A stretch of DNA of 46,285 nt from Clostridium sp. K13. GTDB lineage: Bacteria > Bacillota > Clostridia > Clostridiales > Clostridiaceae. Every line of letters begins with the position of its first letter. Within the stretch, counting starts at the first letter, position 1. Under the pieces are notes generated by a model that searched no databases, was not told the DNA's origin, and worked only from the letters and a program-made list of their open reading frames with translations. A program made the position numbers and the translations under genes. Shown piece after piece: positions 23,407 through 30,857 of the stretch. Where the stretch lies: positions 1 through 46,285 of the forward strand of contig NZ_JAASHM010000027.1 of NCBI RefSeq assembly GCF_019734195.1. Direction: 5' to 3'.

Positions 23407-24087
23407 ATGTTAGAAACATATGAAGGAGTAGCAAGAAATAAGGAAGAAATTAGAAAGTATTTAGAAATTCTCAATTCAAAAAAAAAATTACCTAAAGAAA
23501 ATGAATTAACATACATTGCAAAGTTAATTTTATTTAATAAAAGTATTTTTATAACACTTAGTAATGATAATAAACATTACAATAACTATATGATTTATAA
23601 CATGTTAATGCTTATGCATTCATTAACAAAAGATTCTAAGATAAATTTTTATCAATTATATCGTTCATTAATTGAAAATATACTAAGGGTAATGTTAAAT
23701 TTAGATGATAACGATGAAACTGGAGTAAATGAGTTATTTCGAAGATTCTCAGAGAAATATGAAAATAGTGAAAAAGGAAAAGAATTTACTTATTTTATCA
23801 AGGGAGAATACTCCAATGCATGTGACTATGTTCATAGTAATATAAAAGCAGATATAGATGTATTTTTATTTTATAGTGAAATATTAAATTCCGATGAAAT
23901 GGATAATGAGAATGTTGTGAAGTTAATATTTATAATAAAAACGTTTCTTTTTAAATTTACAGAGTTCATTGTTAATGTAGCTCCTACAAAAGTAGAAGCA
24001 GTATATTATAGAAAGTATAGTGATATGAAACATCTAATTGGGGAAAAGCTATATTTAGATTTTAAAAAAATAATAAATGAATTATGA
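23407..24087 (+). CDS. Unrecognised helical protein of the ParA cassette, 226 aa
   Basis: Four bases separate it from the 124-aa gene. The protein is all-helical with long amphipathic helices; two stretches stand out: FYQLYRSLIENILRVMLNL (about 81-99) and GEYSNACDYVHSNIKAD (about 135-151). A conserved-looking arginine in the first and histidine in the second recall helical families such as DUF5677 or HEPN-like proteins, but the spacing does not match the HEPN RxxxxH motif, so this is only a hint. The ribosome site is poor (AAAGGA 13 bases ahead), consistent with coupling. Function unknown. Confidence 0.72.
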   Translation: MLETYEGVARNKEEIRKYLEILNSKKKLPKENELTYIAKLILFNKSIFITLSNDNKHYNNYMIYNMLMLMHSLTKDSKINFYQLYRSLIENILRVMLNLDDNDETGVNELFRRFSEKYENSEKGKEFTYFIKGEYSNACDYVHSNIKADIDVFLFYSEILNSDEMDNENVVKLIFIIKTFLFKFTEFIVNVAPTKVEAVYYRKYSDMKHLIGEKLYLDFKKIINEL

Positions 24088-24108
24088 TAATGTTACTTAG
24101 GTGGAAAT

Positions 24109-24309
24109 ATGGTCAAAAATAAATTAAAAGAAATCCGTATGACAAAATATATGATGAACTCAAATGAGTTTTGCAAGTTAATTGGAATAAGTACAAGCAC
24201 TTATAGTCAAATAGAGACTAATAAGCAGCAAGGTAATATAGAAACAATATTAAAAATAAGTAAGGCTCTTAATCTAAAGGTAGAGGATATTTGGTACCTT
24301 GAAGATTAA
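24109..24309 (+). CDS. Xre/Cro-type HTH regulator, 66 aa
   Basis: The 66-residue protein is a bare Cro/CI helix-turn-helix: NSNEFCKLIGISTSTYSQIE (about 17-36), then NIETILKISKALNLKVEDIWYLED. It closes the ParA cassette, 21 bases after the previous gene, with an AGGTGG ribosome site. It may repress the cassette promoter, whose TTGTATTTCT inverted repeat is a candidate operator, or act as an antitoxin-like regulator. The terminator stem includes its last codons. Confidence 0.88.
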   Translation: MVKNKLKEIRMTKYMMNSNEFCKLIGISTSTYSQIETNKQQGNIETILKISKALNLKVEDIWYLED

Positions 24310-24322
24310 GGGCTTTTTTTTT
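24265..24322 (+). terminator. Terminator closing the ParA cassette
   Basis: GCTCTTAATCT (24265-24275) pairs with AGATTAAGGGC (24303-24313), one G-U wobble, with a 27-base loop, followed by nine T's. The stop codon of the HTH gene is in the right arm. Confidence 0.65.
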
Positions 24323-24330
24323 ATAAAAAT

Positions 24331-24388
24331 AATTCCTAAACATAAATTTTATTTATGAATAGGAATATATTTTGTTTTTAGGAATATA
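24331..24388. promoter_or_regulatory. Repeats upstream of parM, candidate centromere/operator
   Basis: An inverted repeat (ATTCCTAAACATAAAT, 24332-24347, with ATTTATGAATAGGAAT, 24351-24366; two mismatches, TTT loop) overlaps a direct repeat TAGGAATATA at 24360-24369 and 24379-24388, spaced 19 bases. ParMRC systems often keep parC, the ParR-binding site and operator, just upstream of parM, which fits. Confidence 0.45.
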
Positions 24389-24442
24389 GATATAACAAAG
24401 AGATGAAAATCATTAAAAATTAATTATTTGGAGGGAAGTTTA

Positions 24443-25336
24443 ATGATAATAGGTGATGATTTAGGGACTTACGGGGTAAAAACATCGGAAGGAGTACACT
24501 TTGCGAGTAAGTTCGTGGAGAGTAATGGATTTTATCCAGAAAAAGAAATAATTATTGATGGAAAAGCTATCATTGTCGGGGAGGGAGAGTTTTCTACTGA
24601 TTATAAGAAGAGTATGAAGGAAAATACATTGCCATTACTATATAGTGCTTTAGCATTAAGCAATTTAAATGAACAGTGTTTCCAAGTTGTATTGGGGCTT
24701 CCAATTCAACAGTATAAAAGTGATAAAAAAGATTTAATTGAGTTAATTGAAAATAATAGGTCTAAGAGAGTTACCGTTAAAGGAGTTACTAGAGATATAT
24801 TTATTACTGATATTGAAGTTGCTCCAGAAGGTGCTAGTGCATATTATAACCTTTCAGATGAAAATAAAGAGAAAATAGGAAATAAGCAACTTGTAATAAC
24901 TGACATAGGTGGAAGAACCACAGATATTTGTCTTTTTAAAGATTGTGAGATTAAGAAATATAAGACAGTTGGAGTAGGTATGCTTAACATCTACAACGAT
25001 ATAGTTACTGTTGCAAATGAACTTTACTCTGAATCCTTTAAACTTGAAGATGGTGAGGAAATATTAAAAGATGGATTATTTATTGGAGGAGAATATAAGG
25101 ATATAAGTTTTATAAAACCTATTTTAAAAAGAAATTTTGATAGTATTTTTAAAGAACTCCAATTAAGTTTTGATATTAACAAAGGTTATATGCTTCTTAC
25201 AGGAGGAGGAGCTGATACATTTTCAACTGCTTTTAGTAATAGGCTTAATAATCTTATTGTTAGTAAGAATAATGTTTTTGATAACGCAAATGGATTTAAA
25301 AAGGTAGGTGAACAACTTTGGCAAAACAACAAATAA
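24443..25336 (+). CDS. parM: Actin-like plasmid segregation protein ParM
   Basis: ATG 24443 with GGAGGG upstream is preferred to a TTG at 24428; the product is 297 residues. Actin-fold nucleotide motifs are clear: phosphate-1 DDLGTYG (5-11), phosphate-2 TDIGGRTTD (153-161) and the adenosine motif LLTGGGA (251-257). Length and motif spacing match ParM/Alp proteins, not MreB. ParM filaments push plasmid copies apart, attached through ParR at parC. The next gene overlaps by 19 bases and looks like ParR. ParM genes are known on clostridial plasmids and prophages. Here it suggests that the phage can be, or was, a low-copy episome. Confidence 0.92.
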   Translation: MIIGDDLGTYGVKTSEGVHFASKFVESNGFYPEKEIIIDGKAIIVGEGEFSTDYKKSMKENTLPLLYSALALSNLNEQCFQVVLGLPIQQYKSDKKDLIELIENNRSKRVTVKGVTRDIFITDIEVAPEGASAYYNLSDENKEKIGNKQLVITDIGGRTTDICLFKDCEIKKYKTVGVGMLNIYNDIVTVANELYSESFKLEDGEEILKDGLFIGGEYKDISFIKPILKRNFDSIFKELQLSFDINKGYMLLTGGGADTFSTAFSNRLNNLIVSKNNVFDNANGFKKVGEQLWQNNK

Positions 25337-25548
25337 GTATTAGTTTTAAAACTACCGTTAAGGATAGCAAACTTTATGCAGCTCTTTATGATCTAGATGA
25401 TAGAGGAGCAGAAATTAAACAAGTTTTATATAAATATTATGTTTTAGGTCTTAAGTTCAATAATGAAAATATAGAAGTAGGGAAAATTCAAAGTAAGCCT
25501 ATAGAGGATAATAAAGTTCCAGAAGTAAAAACAATTTTAGATTTTTAG
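25318..25548 (+). CDS. parR: ParR-like centromere-binding protein
   Basis: A TTG start inside the end of parM, after AGGTAGGTG, gives 76 residues. The pattern ISISFKTTVKDSKLYAALYDLDDRGAEIKQVLYKYYVLG resembles the ribbon-helix-helix of clostridial ParR proteins: a beta strand (3-10), helix (16-25), turn and helix (30-42). The C-terminal 30 residues are the probable ParM-contact tail (VPEVKTILDF). ParR would bind parC repeats and cap ParM filaments. The call rests on position, length and pattern. Confidence 0.75.
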   Translation: MAKQQISISFKTTVKDSKLYAALYDLDDRGAEIKQVLYKYYVLGLKFNNENIEVGKIQSKPIEDNKVPEVKTILDF

Positions 25549-25641
25549 TATGGTGGTATTACCACACTATTAGGATTTTAATGATTAGAGCTAATATGGT
25601 GGTAATGTGGTGGTACTAGCCATAAATTTATCGGTAAAGTA
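25549..25641. repeat. GGTGGTA iterons after parR
   Basis: GGTGGTA occurs at 25552-25558, 25598-25604 and 25609-25615; the last two are 11 bases apart, one helical turn. The first lies in a 13-base palindrome (GTGGTA-T-TACCAC, 25553-25565). GGTAAA then appears twice before 25652. This looks like a binding array for ParR or for the ribbon-helix-helix protein encoded just downstream. Confidence 0.55.
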
Positions 25642-25690
25642 TTGGTAAATGGTTGATTTAATTTGGAGAGAGTAGGGGAGTGGTTAGGAA

Positions 25691-25894
25691 ATGTTAGGAA
25701 TTAAAGAAAAGCAAATAGTAGGTCGTAAAGATGAGGAAGATTTAAAGATTTATAGGTTAAATATCCAAGTATCTAAAAGAGAGAAGGAAAAAGTACAAGC
25801 ACTTGCAAAAAACAAAGGCATGAGTGTAAGTGATTATGTTAGATATTATTGTATTCATAAGCCTTTTACTAGTAAGTTTGATGGGGAGGAGTAG
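25691..25894 (+). CDS. Ribbon-helix-helix protein, Arc/MobC-like
   Basis: The 67-residue protein has the RHH pattern YRLNIQVSKREKEKVQALAKNKGMSVSDYVRYYCI (about 19-53): a strand, a charged helix, a turn at GMSVSDY and a second helix. It resembles the N-terminal part of plasmid MobC proteins and Arc-type repressors. It sits after the GGTGGTA repeats, a likely autoregulatory operator. It may control the partition genes or copy number. No relaxase is visible here. Confidence 0.75.
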   Translation: MLGIKEKQIVGRKDEEDLKIYRLNIQVSKREKEKVQALAKNKGMSVSDYVRYYCIHKPFTSKFDGEE

Positions 25895-25896
25895 CG

Positions 25897-26226
25897 ATGA
25901 TTAGTAATTTTGCAGATGAGATATCTATGATTATTAGTGTTACATTTATGTCATCTCTTATAGGTATTACAATTTATTTTCTAGTAAAATCTTGGGACGA
26001 GGGTAAAGAAAGATATTTTGAAAGGCAAGCATTACGAGAAAATGATGAGATTGAAAGGAAGCAAGAAGAAATTAATAAGAAAAGATTAGAAAACCTAAAA
26101 TTGGAGAACTTGGAGATTAAATTAACAAGTGAAGATTTAGAATTATTAAATCTTATGACCGGAAATAATGGAACTACCAAAGGAACTTTAAGAAAAAATT
26201 TAAGAGATCATTTAAAAGTTTCTTAA
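25897..26226 (+). CDS. Membrane-anchored coiled-coil protein, last gene of the prophage
   Basis: The 109-residue product has one transmembrane helix (about 9-31, SMIISVTFMSSLIGITIYFLV), then a charged coiled coil (35-75, ERQALRENDEIERKQEEINKKRLENLKLENLEI) and a small C-terminal part. GGGGAGGAG gives a good ribosome site two bases after the RHH gene. I do not recognise the family. As the last phage gene before host DNA it might be a membrane-associated factor for partition or exclusion. Confidence 0.7.
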   Translation: MISNFADEISMIISVTFMSSLIGITIYFLVKSWDEGKERYFERQALRENDEIERKQEEINKKRLENLKLENLEIKLTSEDLELLNLMTGNNGTTKGTLRKNLRDHLKVS

Positions 26227-26304
26227 GAAAATCAACTAGAGAGATTACAAAGCAATAATTTTAAAAAGTGTACATATGTTGTTTATTGGATTAGGTAGAA
26301 GATA
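26227..26304. other. Prophage-host junction (putative attR)
   Basis: Phage-type genes end at 26226 and host coding sequence resumes by about 26295. The first in-frame codons of the host gene (Val-Glu-Asp-Lys-Thr, then Met-Gln-Gln) continue back only to a TAG at 26292, so the exchange point should be near 26290-26304. The core sequence cannot be fixed without attL, which lies outside. Confidence 0.45.
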
Positions 26305-27095
26305 AGACAATGCAACAATTATTAAGTGGTAATGTTGATATTGGTTTTTCAGGTCCAGAACAAGCGGTTTATATCTATAATCAAGGTAGAGAAGATTATC
26401 CAGTAGTATTTGGACAACTTACTCAAAGAGACGGTTCATTTTTAGTTGGTAGACAAGCTGAAGAAAACTTTGATTGGGCATCATTAAAAAGTAAAGAAAT
26501 AATAGGTGGAAGACCAGGTGGAATTCCAGAGATGGCCCTTGAATATGTATTAAAAGAAAATGGATTAGACCCAGCTACCGATGTTAATATGGTAACTAAT
26601 GTTGATTTTACAGCTACTTCAGGAGCATTTAAATCAGGTACTGGTGACTATGTAGCATTATTTGAGCCTACAGCAACAATGCTTGAAAATGATGGTGGAG
26701 CAAGTATAGTAGCATCAGTTGGAGAATCTGCAGGTAATATAGCCTATACATGTTTTTATACAACAAAATCATATATGGACGAAAATCCAGAAATATTACA
26801 GAAGTTTACTAATTCTATATATAAGGGACAACAATGGGTTAAGGAACATACAAGTGAAGAAATTGCAAAATCAATAGTTTCTTACTTCCCTGGAACTGAT
26901 GAAAAAGTGATAGCACAAGTTATCGATAATTATAAGGGAATTGAGGCTTATTCAGAAAATCCTGTTGTTAGTGAAGAGGGCTTAAATAAACTTATGGATA
27001 TAATACAAGGTTATGATTCAAGTTTAATAGAAAAAAGGCCTGATTTTAATACAATTGTAAATAATGATTTTGCAAATGAGACTATTGGAAAATAG
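26295..27095 (+). pseudogene. 5'-truncated substrate-binding protein of a NitT/TauT ABC transporter
   Basis: The remaining 260-odd residues are a normal solute-binding protein interior and C-terminus: MQQLLSGNVDIGFSGPEQAVYIYN, GRPGGIPEMALEYVLKENGLDP, and PTATMLENDG. The usual secretion signal, lipobox and first strands (around 70-80 residues) are missing, no ribosome site precedes the ATG at 26310, and the frame closes at a TAG just upstream. The prophage right end has cut the gene, so its 5' part should lie at the left end of the prophage outside the window. ATPase and permease follow. Ligand unknown: sulfonate, nitrate or a thiamine precursor are all typical for this class. Confidence 0.85.
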
Positions 27096-27096
27096 T

Positions 27097-27208
27097 TAAT
27101 AGTTAGTAGTTTTAAGTTAGTAGTTAAAGTTGAAACTGCTTATAAATTAAAAATAAGAGTAGCTTATTCAATAACTCCAAACCACTAACTCTAAACCCCT
27201 AACTATAA
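27097..27208. repeat. Imperfect palindromic repeat between SBP and ATPase genes
   Basis: The left flank (TTAATAGTTAGTAGTTTTAA) and the inverse of the right flank (CCACTAACTCTAAACCCCTA) are similar, with AGTTAG-type units twice on each side and an inner GCTTAT pair. It looks like a degenerate short palindromic element. It might shape the mRNA between the genes. Confidence 0.4.
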
Positions 27209-27226
27209 AAAAAGGTGGTGGAAAAG

Positions 27227-27994
27227 GTGAGTCTCTTAGAGATAAAAAATGTAAATATGAATTATCATAAGCAAGATGGAGTAACAGAGGCTTTAAAGGA
27301 TATAAATTTTACTGTTGATAATGGAGAGTTTATAAGTATTATTGGACCATCTGGCTGTGGAAAATCTACCTTATTAAATATAATTAGTGGGCTTTTACAG
27401 CCTTCTTCAGGTGAGATTAAATATAATGACCCAGAAGTTAAAAATAACTTAGATAAAATGGGTTATATGTTTCAAAAGGATTTTTTATTTCCATGGTTAA
27501 CAGTGAAAGAGAATATAATGTTAGGCTTGAAAATAAAGAAGATATATACAAAAGAAAATATAGAATTTGCATCTAAATTATTAAAAAGTTATGGATTAGA
27601 AAAGTTTGAAAATCATAAACCAACAGAACTATCAGGAGGAATGAGACAAAGAGTAGCACTTATAAGAACACTAGCATTAAAGCCTGAAATATTATTACTA
27701 GATGAACCATTTTCAGCTTTAGACTATCAAAGTAGACTAGCAGTTACGGATGATGTATATGAGATAATAAAAAAAGAAGGAAAAACTGCAATAATGGTTA
27801 CTCATGATTTAGGTGAAGCTATAACAATGTCTAAAAGAGTAATAGTTTTGAGCTCTAGGCCAGCAACCATAAAAGACGATGTAAGAATTTCATTTGAAAG
27901 GGATTATTTAACTCCATTTGATAAAAGAAAAGAAAAAGAATACAATGAGTATTTTAAAAAATTATGGGGGGAACTAGAGAATGCTAATGAATGA
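27227..27994 (+). CDS. ABC transporter ATP-binding protein (NitT/TauT type)
   Basis: I choose GTG 27227, 8 bases after AAAGGTGG; GTG codons at 27215 and 27218 are in frame but lie in that ribosome site. The 255-residue protein has Walker A GPSGCGKST (about 39-47), the Q-loop FQKDFLFPWLT, the signature LSGGMRQR and Walker B ILLLDEPF, then the H-loop THD. It fits the SsuB/TauB/ThiZ subgroup of importers. It overlaps the permease gene by 14 bases. Its upstream binding-protein gene is broken by the prophage, so expression may now depend on phage-side or local promoters. Confidence 0.92.
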   Translation: MSLLEIKNVNMNYHKQDGVTEALKDINFTVDNGEFISIIGPSGCGKSTLLNIISGLLQPSSGEIKYNDPEVKNNLDKMGYMFQKDFLFPWLTVKENIMLGLKIKKIYTKENIEFASKLLKSYGLEKFENHKPTELSGGMRQRVALIRTLALKPEILLLDEPFSALDYQSRLAVTDDVYEIIKKEGKTAIMVTHDLGEAITMSKRVIVLSSRPATIKDDVRISFERDYLTPFDKRKEKEYNEYFKKLWGELENANE

Positions 27995-28787
27995 GGAACA
28001 TGAGTTATATTTAAAAAATATTAAAAGAAATAAAGTTAAAATTACTGTTCTTAGGATAGCTATTTTAGTTGTATTCATTGCAGTATGGGAGATTGCAGCG
28101 CAACTTAAATGGATAGATCCATTTTTAACATCAAGTCCTAGCAGAATTGTTAATTCTCTAGTTAAGTTTATAAATGAAGGAACCTTATTAAGGCATATTT
28201 GGGTAACTTGCTATGAAACTATATTAGGCTTTGTTTTAGGAACGGTTCTTGGTGTTATAATTGCAATTTTATTGTGGTCATCAGAAACAGCTTCTAAGGT
28301 ATTAGATCCATATTTAGTAGTTTTAAATGCACTTCCTAAAGTTGCATTAGCTCCTATAATTATATTTTGGGTTGGAAATGGAACATCAGCTATTATAACT
28401 ATTGCTTTGTTAATTTCTATAGTTACAACTATAATAAGTGTTTTAACAGGATTTAAAGAAGTAGATAAGGGAAAGATACTATTAATGAAGACATTTAGAG
28501 CAAATAAATGGCAAATATTAAGATATTTAATTTTCCCAGCATGTATTCCAGTTATAATATCAGCTTTAAAAATTAATGTAGGTTTATCTTGGGTTGGAGT
28601 AATTATGGGAGAATTCTTAGTTGCTAGAGAAGGACTTGGTTTCTTAATTATATATGGTGGACAAATAGCACAACTTGATATGGTAATGATGAGTATAGTT
28701 ATCTTATCACTTATTGCTTTTATAATGTACGAAATAGTGGCAGTTATTGAAAATAAACTTTGTAAAAAAGATGATTCATATAATTAA
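27981..28787 (+). CDS. ABC transporter permease (NitT/TauT type)
   Basis: The 268-residue protein has about six membrane segments: VLRIAILVVFIAVWEIAA (25-42), ILGFVLGTVLGVIIAILLW (80-98), APIIIFWVGNG (121-131) and later ones. The cytoplasmic EAA loop that docks with the ATPase lies around 165-185 (KILLMKTFRANKWQILRYLIFPAC). The start overlaps the ATPase gene, with GGGGGGAACTAGAGA as ribosome site. A hairpin terminator follows, closing the operon. Confidence 0.92.
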   Translation: MLMNEEHELYLKNIKRNKVKITVLRIAILVVFIAVWEIAAQLKWIDPFLTSSPSRIVNSLVKFINEGTLLRHIWVTCYETILGFVLGTVLGVIIAILLWSSETASKVLDPYLVVLNALPKVALAPIIIFWVGNGTSAIITIALLISIVTTIISVLTGFKEVDKGKILLMKTFRANKWQILRYLIFPACIPVIISALKINVGLSWVGVIMGEFLVAREGLGFLIIYGGQIAQLDMVMMSIVILSLIAFIMYEIVAVIENKLCKKDDSYN

Positions 28788-28803
28788 ATGATGAGATAAT
28801 TTA

Positions 28804-28848
28804 ATTAAGAGTTAAAGTCTATTTTTTAGAATTTAACTCTTAATTTAT
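28804..28848 (+). terminator. Terminator of the ABC transporter operon
   Basis: ATTAAGAGTTAAA (28804-28816) is a perfect inverted match of TTTAACTCTTAAT (28832-28844); 15-base loop. It is AU-rich with only a modest U tract, so efficiency is uncertain. Confidence 0.55.
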
Positions 28849-28900
28849 CTAAAATTAAAAGTGATATTCTACAAATTTTTCTGTTTTTTTTAATAAATAA

Positions 28901-28929
28901 TTGAAAAATGCTGATGATTTTGATAATAT
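28901..28929 (+). promoter_or_regulatory. Putative promoter of the TPR gene
   Basis: TTGAAA (28901-28906), 17 bases, TAATAT (28924-28929), 40 bases ahead of the start codon. Spacing is ideal and both boxes are near consensus, but the region is very AT-rich. Confidence 0.4.
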
Positions 28930-28971
28930 TATAATATATAATAAAAAATATTAAACCAATATGGAGGTTTT

Positions 28972-30624
28972 ATGGAAAGAAAGAAAAACGACTCCTTAAA
29001 GGAAAATAAAAAAGTAAATAAAGAAAATACATATATAGGATCAATAGTAACTTTAGTTCTTTCATTAGTTTTTGCATTTGTAGTATTAGTATCAATACAA
29101 GCTATTATGGGAGAAAAAACAGTATCAATAACAGTTAATAAGGCTGAACAGTATTATTATGATGGAAAACTAGATGATGCTATTAATGAGTATATGACAA
29201 TGCAAAATGATGATATTTGGCCGATTTGGACAGTTAAAGCAGCAGAAGTTTATTCTGTACAGGGTGATGTAACTCAATCAGATAACTTATTAAGAGAAGC
29301 AATGGTAAAAAGAGATAAAGCAATGTTAGAAGGTGGAGATAAATACATAGAGCAAGATAAGGAATTAATTAATCAAGTTGTATTTACTTTCTACATAAAC
29401 AATGAGTTAGATCAAGCAGAAAGTTTAGGAGAATATTATTTAACTAAATATAGTACGTATAAACCATTATTAAAAACTATGTTTGCAATATACTTAGCTA
29501 AAGAAGATACTAAGTCAGCAGAAGAAATAGTTAAGTCATATCCAGTTAATGAAGAAGATGCTTATGATTTAGCAGTTTTAGCTAAAATGGAAATGATGTT
29601 AGGAAATTATGATGATGGATTATCTAATTTAAAAAAATCTTATAACTTAGATAAAAATGAAATTAAGTCTTTTGATGTTATAATGGAAACTAGTGAATTT
29701 GATAAGGATAAATTATTAAATAAACTTAAAGAATTATCAGAAGAAGCACCTAAAGAAGAGGCATATAAAGTTTGGATAGATGAAATTAATATGCTAGATA
29801 GCTCAAATATGGATTTAGATGAAGCTATAACTAATGAAATTAATGACAACATTAATATTGAAGCTTTAGATAAAGATTCATATGTATATAATTATGCAGA
29901 AGCATGGAATTATTATAATAAAGGTCAGTATGATAAAGCCTTAGAATATTGTAATGCTGCAATTGTAGCTAACCCTGAATATGAAAATACTTTTGGTATT
30001 TTAATGCCTAAGATATTAATTGCAAATGGTAATGCTGATAAAATTGAAGGGTATTTCAGAACAGCTATATATAATGAACCATTTAATTATAATTTAATTA
30101 CAAGTATGGGAAAAGTATATGAAAGTGATGTGCAAAACTATGATAAAGCTAAAGCAAGCTTAAACTTTGCTTTATCATTAAATAAAGATGAAGATGCTTT
30201 ATATTATGATTTAGCTTTTGTTGACATGGATATGGAAAATACTGATGAAGCTATTAAGGATTTAAATGAAGCGATATCAATAAATAAGGATTATTATAAA
30301 TATTATAGAACTTTAGGAACTGTATATTTTAATGATAAAAATTATGAGAAGGCAATTGAAAATATAAGAAAAGCCTATTCATTAAATGAAAAAGATGTTT
30401 TATCACTGAATAATGCTGCTTGTTATTATATTATGGTAGATAAAGATATATGGAGAGGATACTCTAATATAGAATCTGCGTATAATGATATGCCAAGTGA
30501 TTTAGATCAAGTTTCAAAAGACTTGATTACAAAAAACTATGAAAAAATTAAAAAAGTATATGATAAGTATGTAAATGATGAAAATACAGCTGTTGAAATC
30601 AATGATTTAGAATTATCATATTAG
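28972..30624 (+). CDS. Membrane-anchored TPR repeat protein
   Basis: The 550-residue protein has a short basic N-terminus, one transmembrane helix (about 23-47, IGSIVTLVLSLVFAFVVLVS) and then tetratricopeptide repeats to the end. Clear units are AEQYYYDGKLDDAINEYMTM (about 59-78), YAEAWNYYNKGQYDKALEYCNAAI (about 305-328), YYDLAFVDMDMENTDEAIKDL and TVYFNDKNYEKAIENIRKAYSL. It is likely an extracytoplasmic scaffold tethered to the membrane. No enzyme domain is visible. It has its own promoter candidate and a strong terminator, so it is monocistronic. Partner unknown. Confidence 0.85.
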   Translation: MERKKNDSLKENKKVNKENTYIGSIVTLVLSLVFAFVVLVSIQAIMGEKTVSITVNKAEQYYYDGKLDDAINEYMTMQNDDIWPIWTVKAAEVYSVQGDVTQSDNLLREAMVKRDKAMLEGGDKYIEQDKELINQVVFTFYINNELDQAESLGEYYLTKYSTYKPLLKTMFAIYLAKEDTKSAEEIVKSYPVNEEDAYDLAVLAKMEMMLGNYDDGLSNLKKSYNLDKNEIKSFDVIMETSEFDKDKLLNKLKELSEEAPKEEAYKVWIDEINMLDSSNMDLDEAITNEINDNINIEALDKDSYVYNYAEAWNYYNKGQYDKALEYCNAAIVANPEYENTFGILMPKILIANGNADKIEGYFRTAIYNEPFNYNLITSMGKVYESDVQNYDKAKASLNFALSLNKDEDALYYDLAFVDMDMENTDEAIKDLNEAISINKDYYKYYRTLGTVYFNDKNYEKAIENIRKAYSLNEKDVLSLNNAACYYIMVDKDIWRGYSNIESAYNDMPSDLDQVSKDLITKNYEKIKKVYDKYVNDENTAVEINDLELSY

Positions 30625-30647
30625 TTATATTAAATAAAAAATAAGAT

Positions 30648-30690
30648 ATAAAAGGTGAATTCTACGGAATTCACCTTTTATATTTTATTT
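30648..30690 (+). terminator. Strong terminator after the TPR gene
   Basis: A 15-bp perfect stem (30648-30662 with 30667-30681) around the loop TACG, with core GGTGAATTC/GAATTCACC and a T-rich 3' side. Confidence 0.85.
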
Positions 30691-30857
30691 ATAGAAAAAG
30701 TTAACAAAAAAAATACTTTCCAGATATTTGAATTTGTGATATTATAATAGAAGAATAAATATTCTGAATTTTATGAATAAGAATGTAATAATAAGAAATT
30801 TAACGGGGAAAAATGCAGAGAAATTTATTAGGTAATCGGGTAGGGAGGTATTTTCAA

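Noticed and set aside
23407..24087. HEPN ribonuclease toxin
   Set aside because: An arginine and a histidine are in suggestive helices, but the RxxxxH spacing of HEPN is absent, so I left the protein unassigned.
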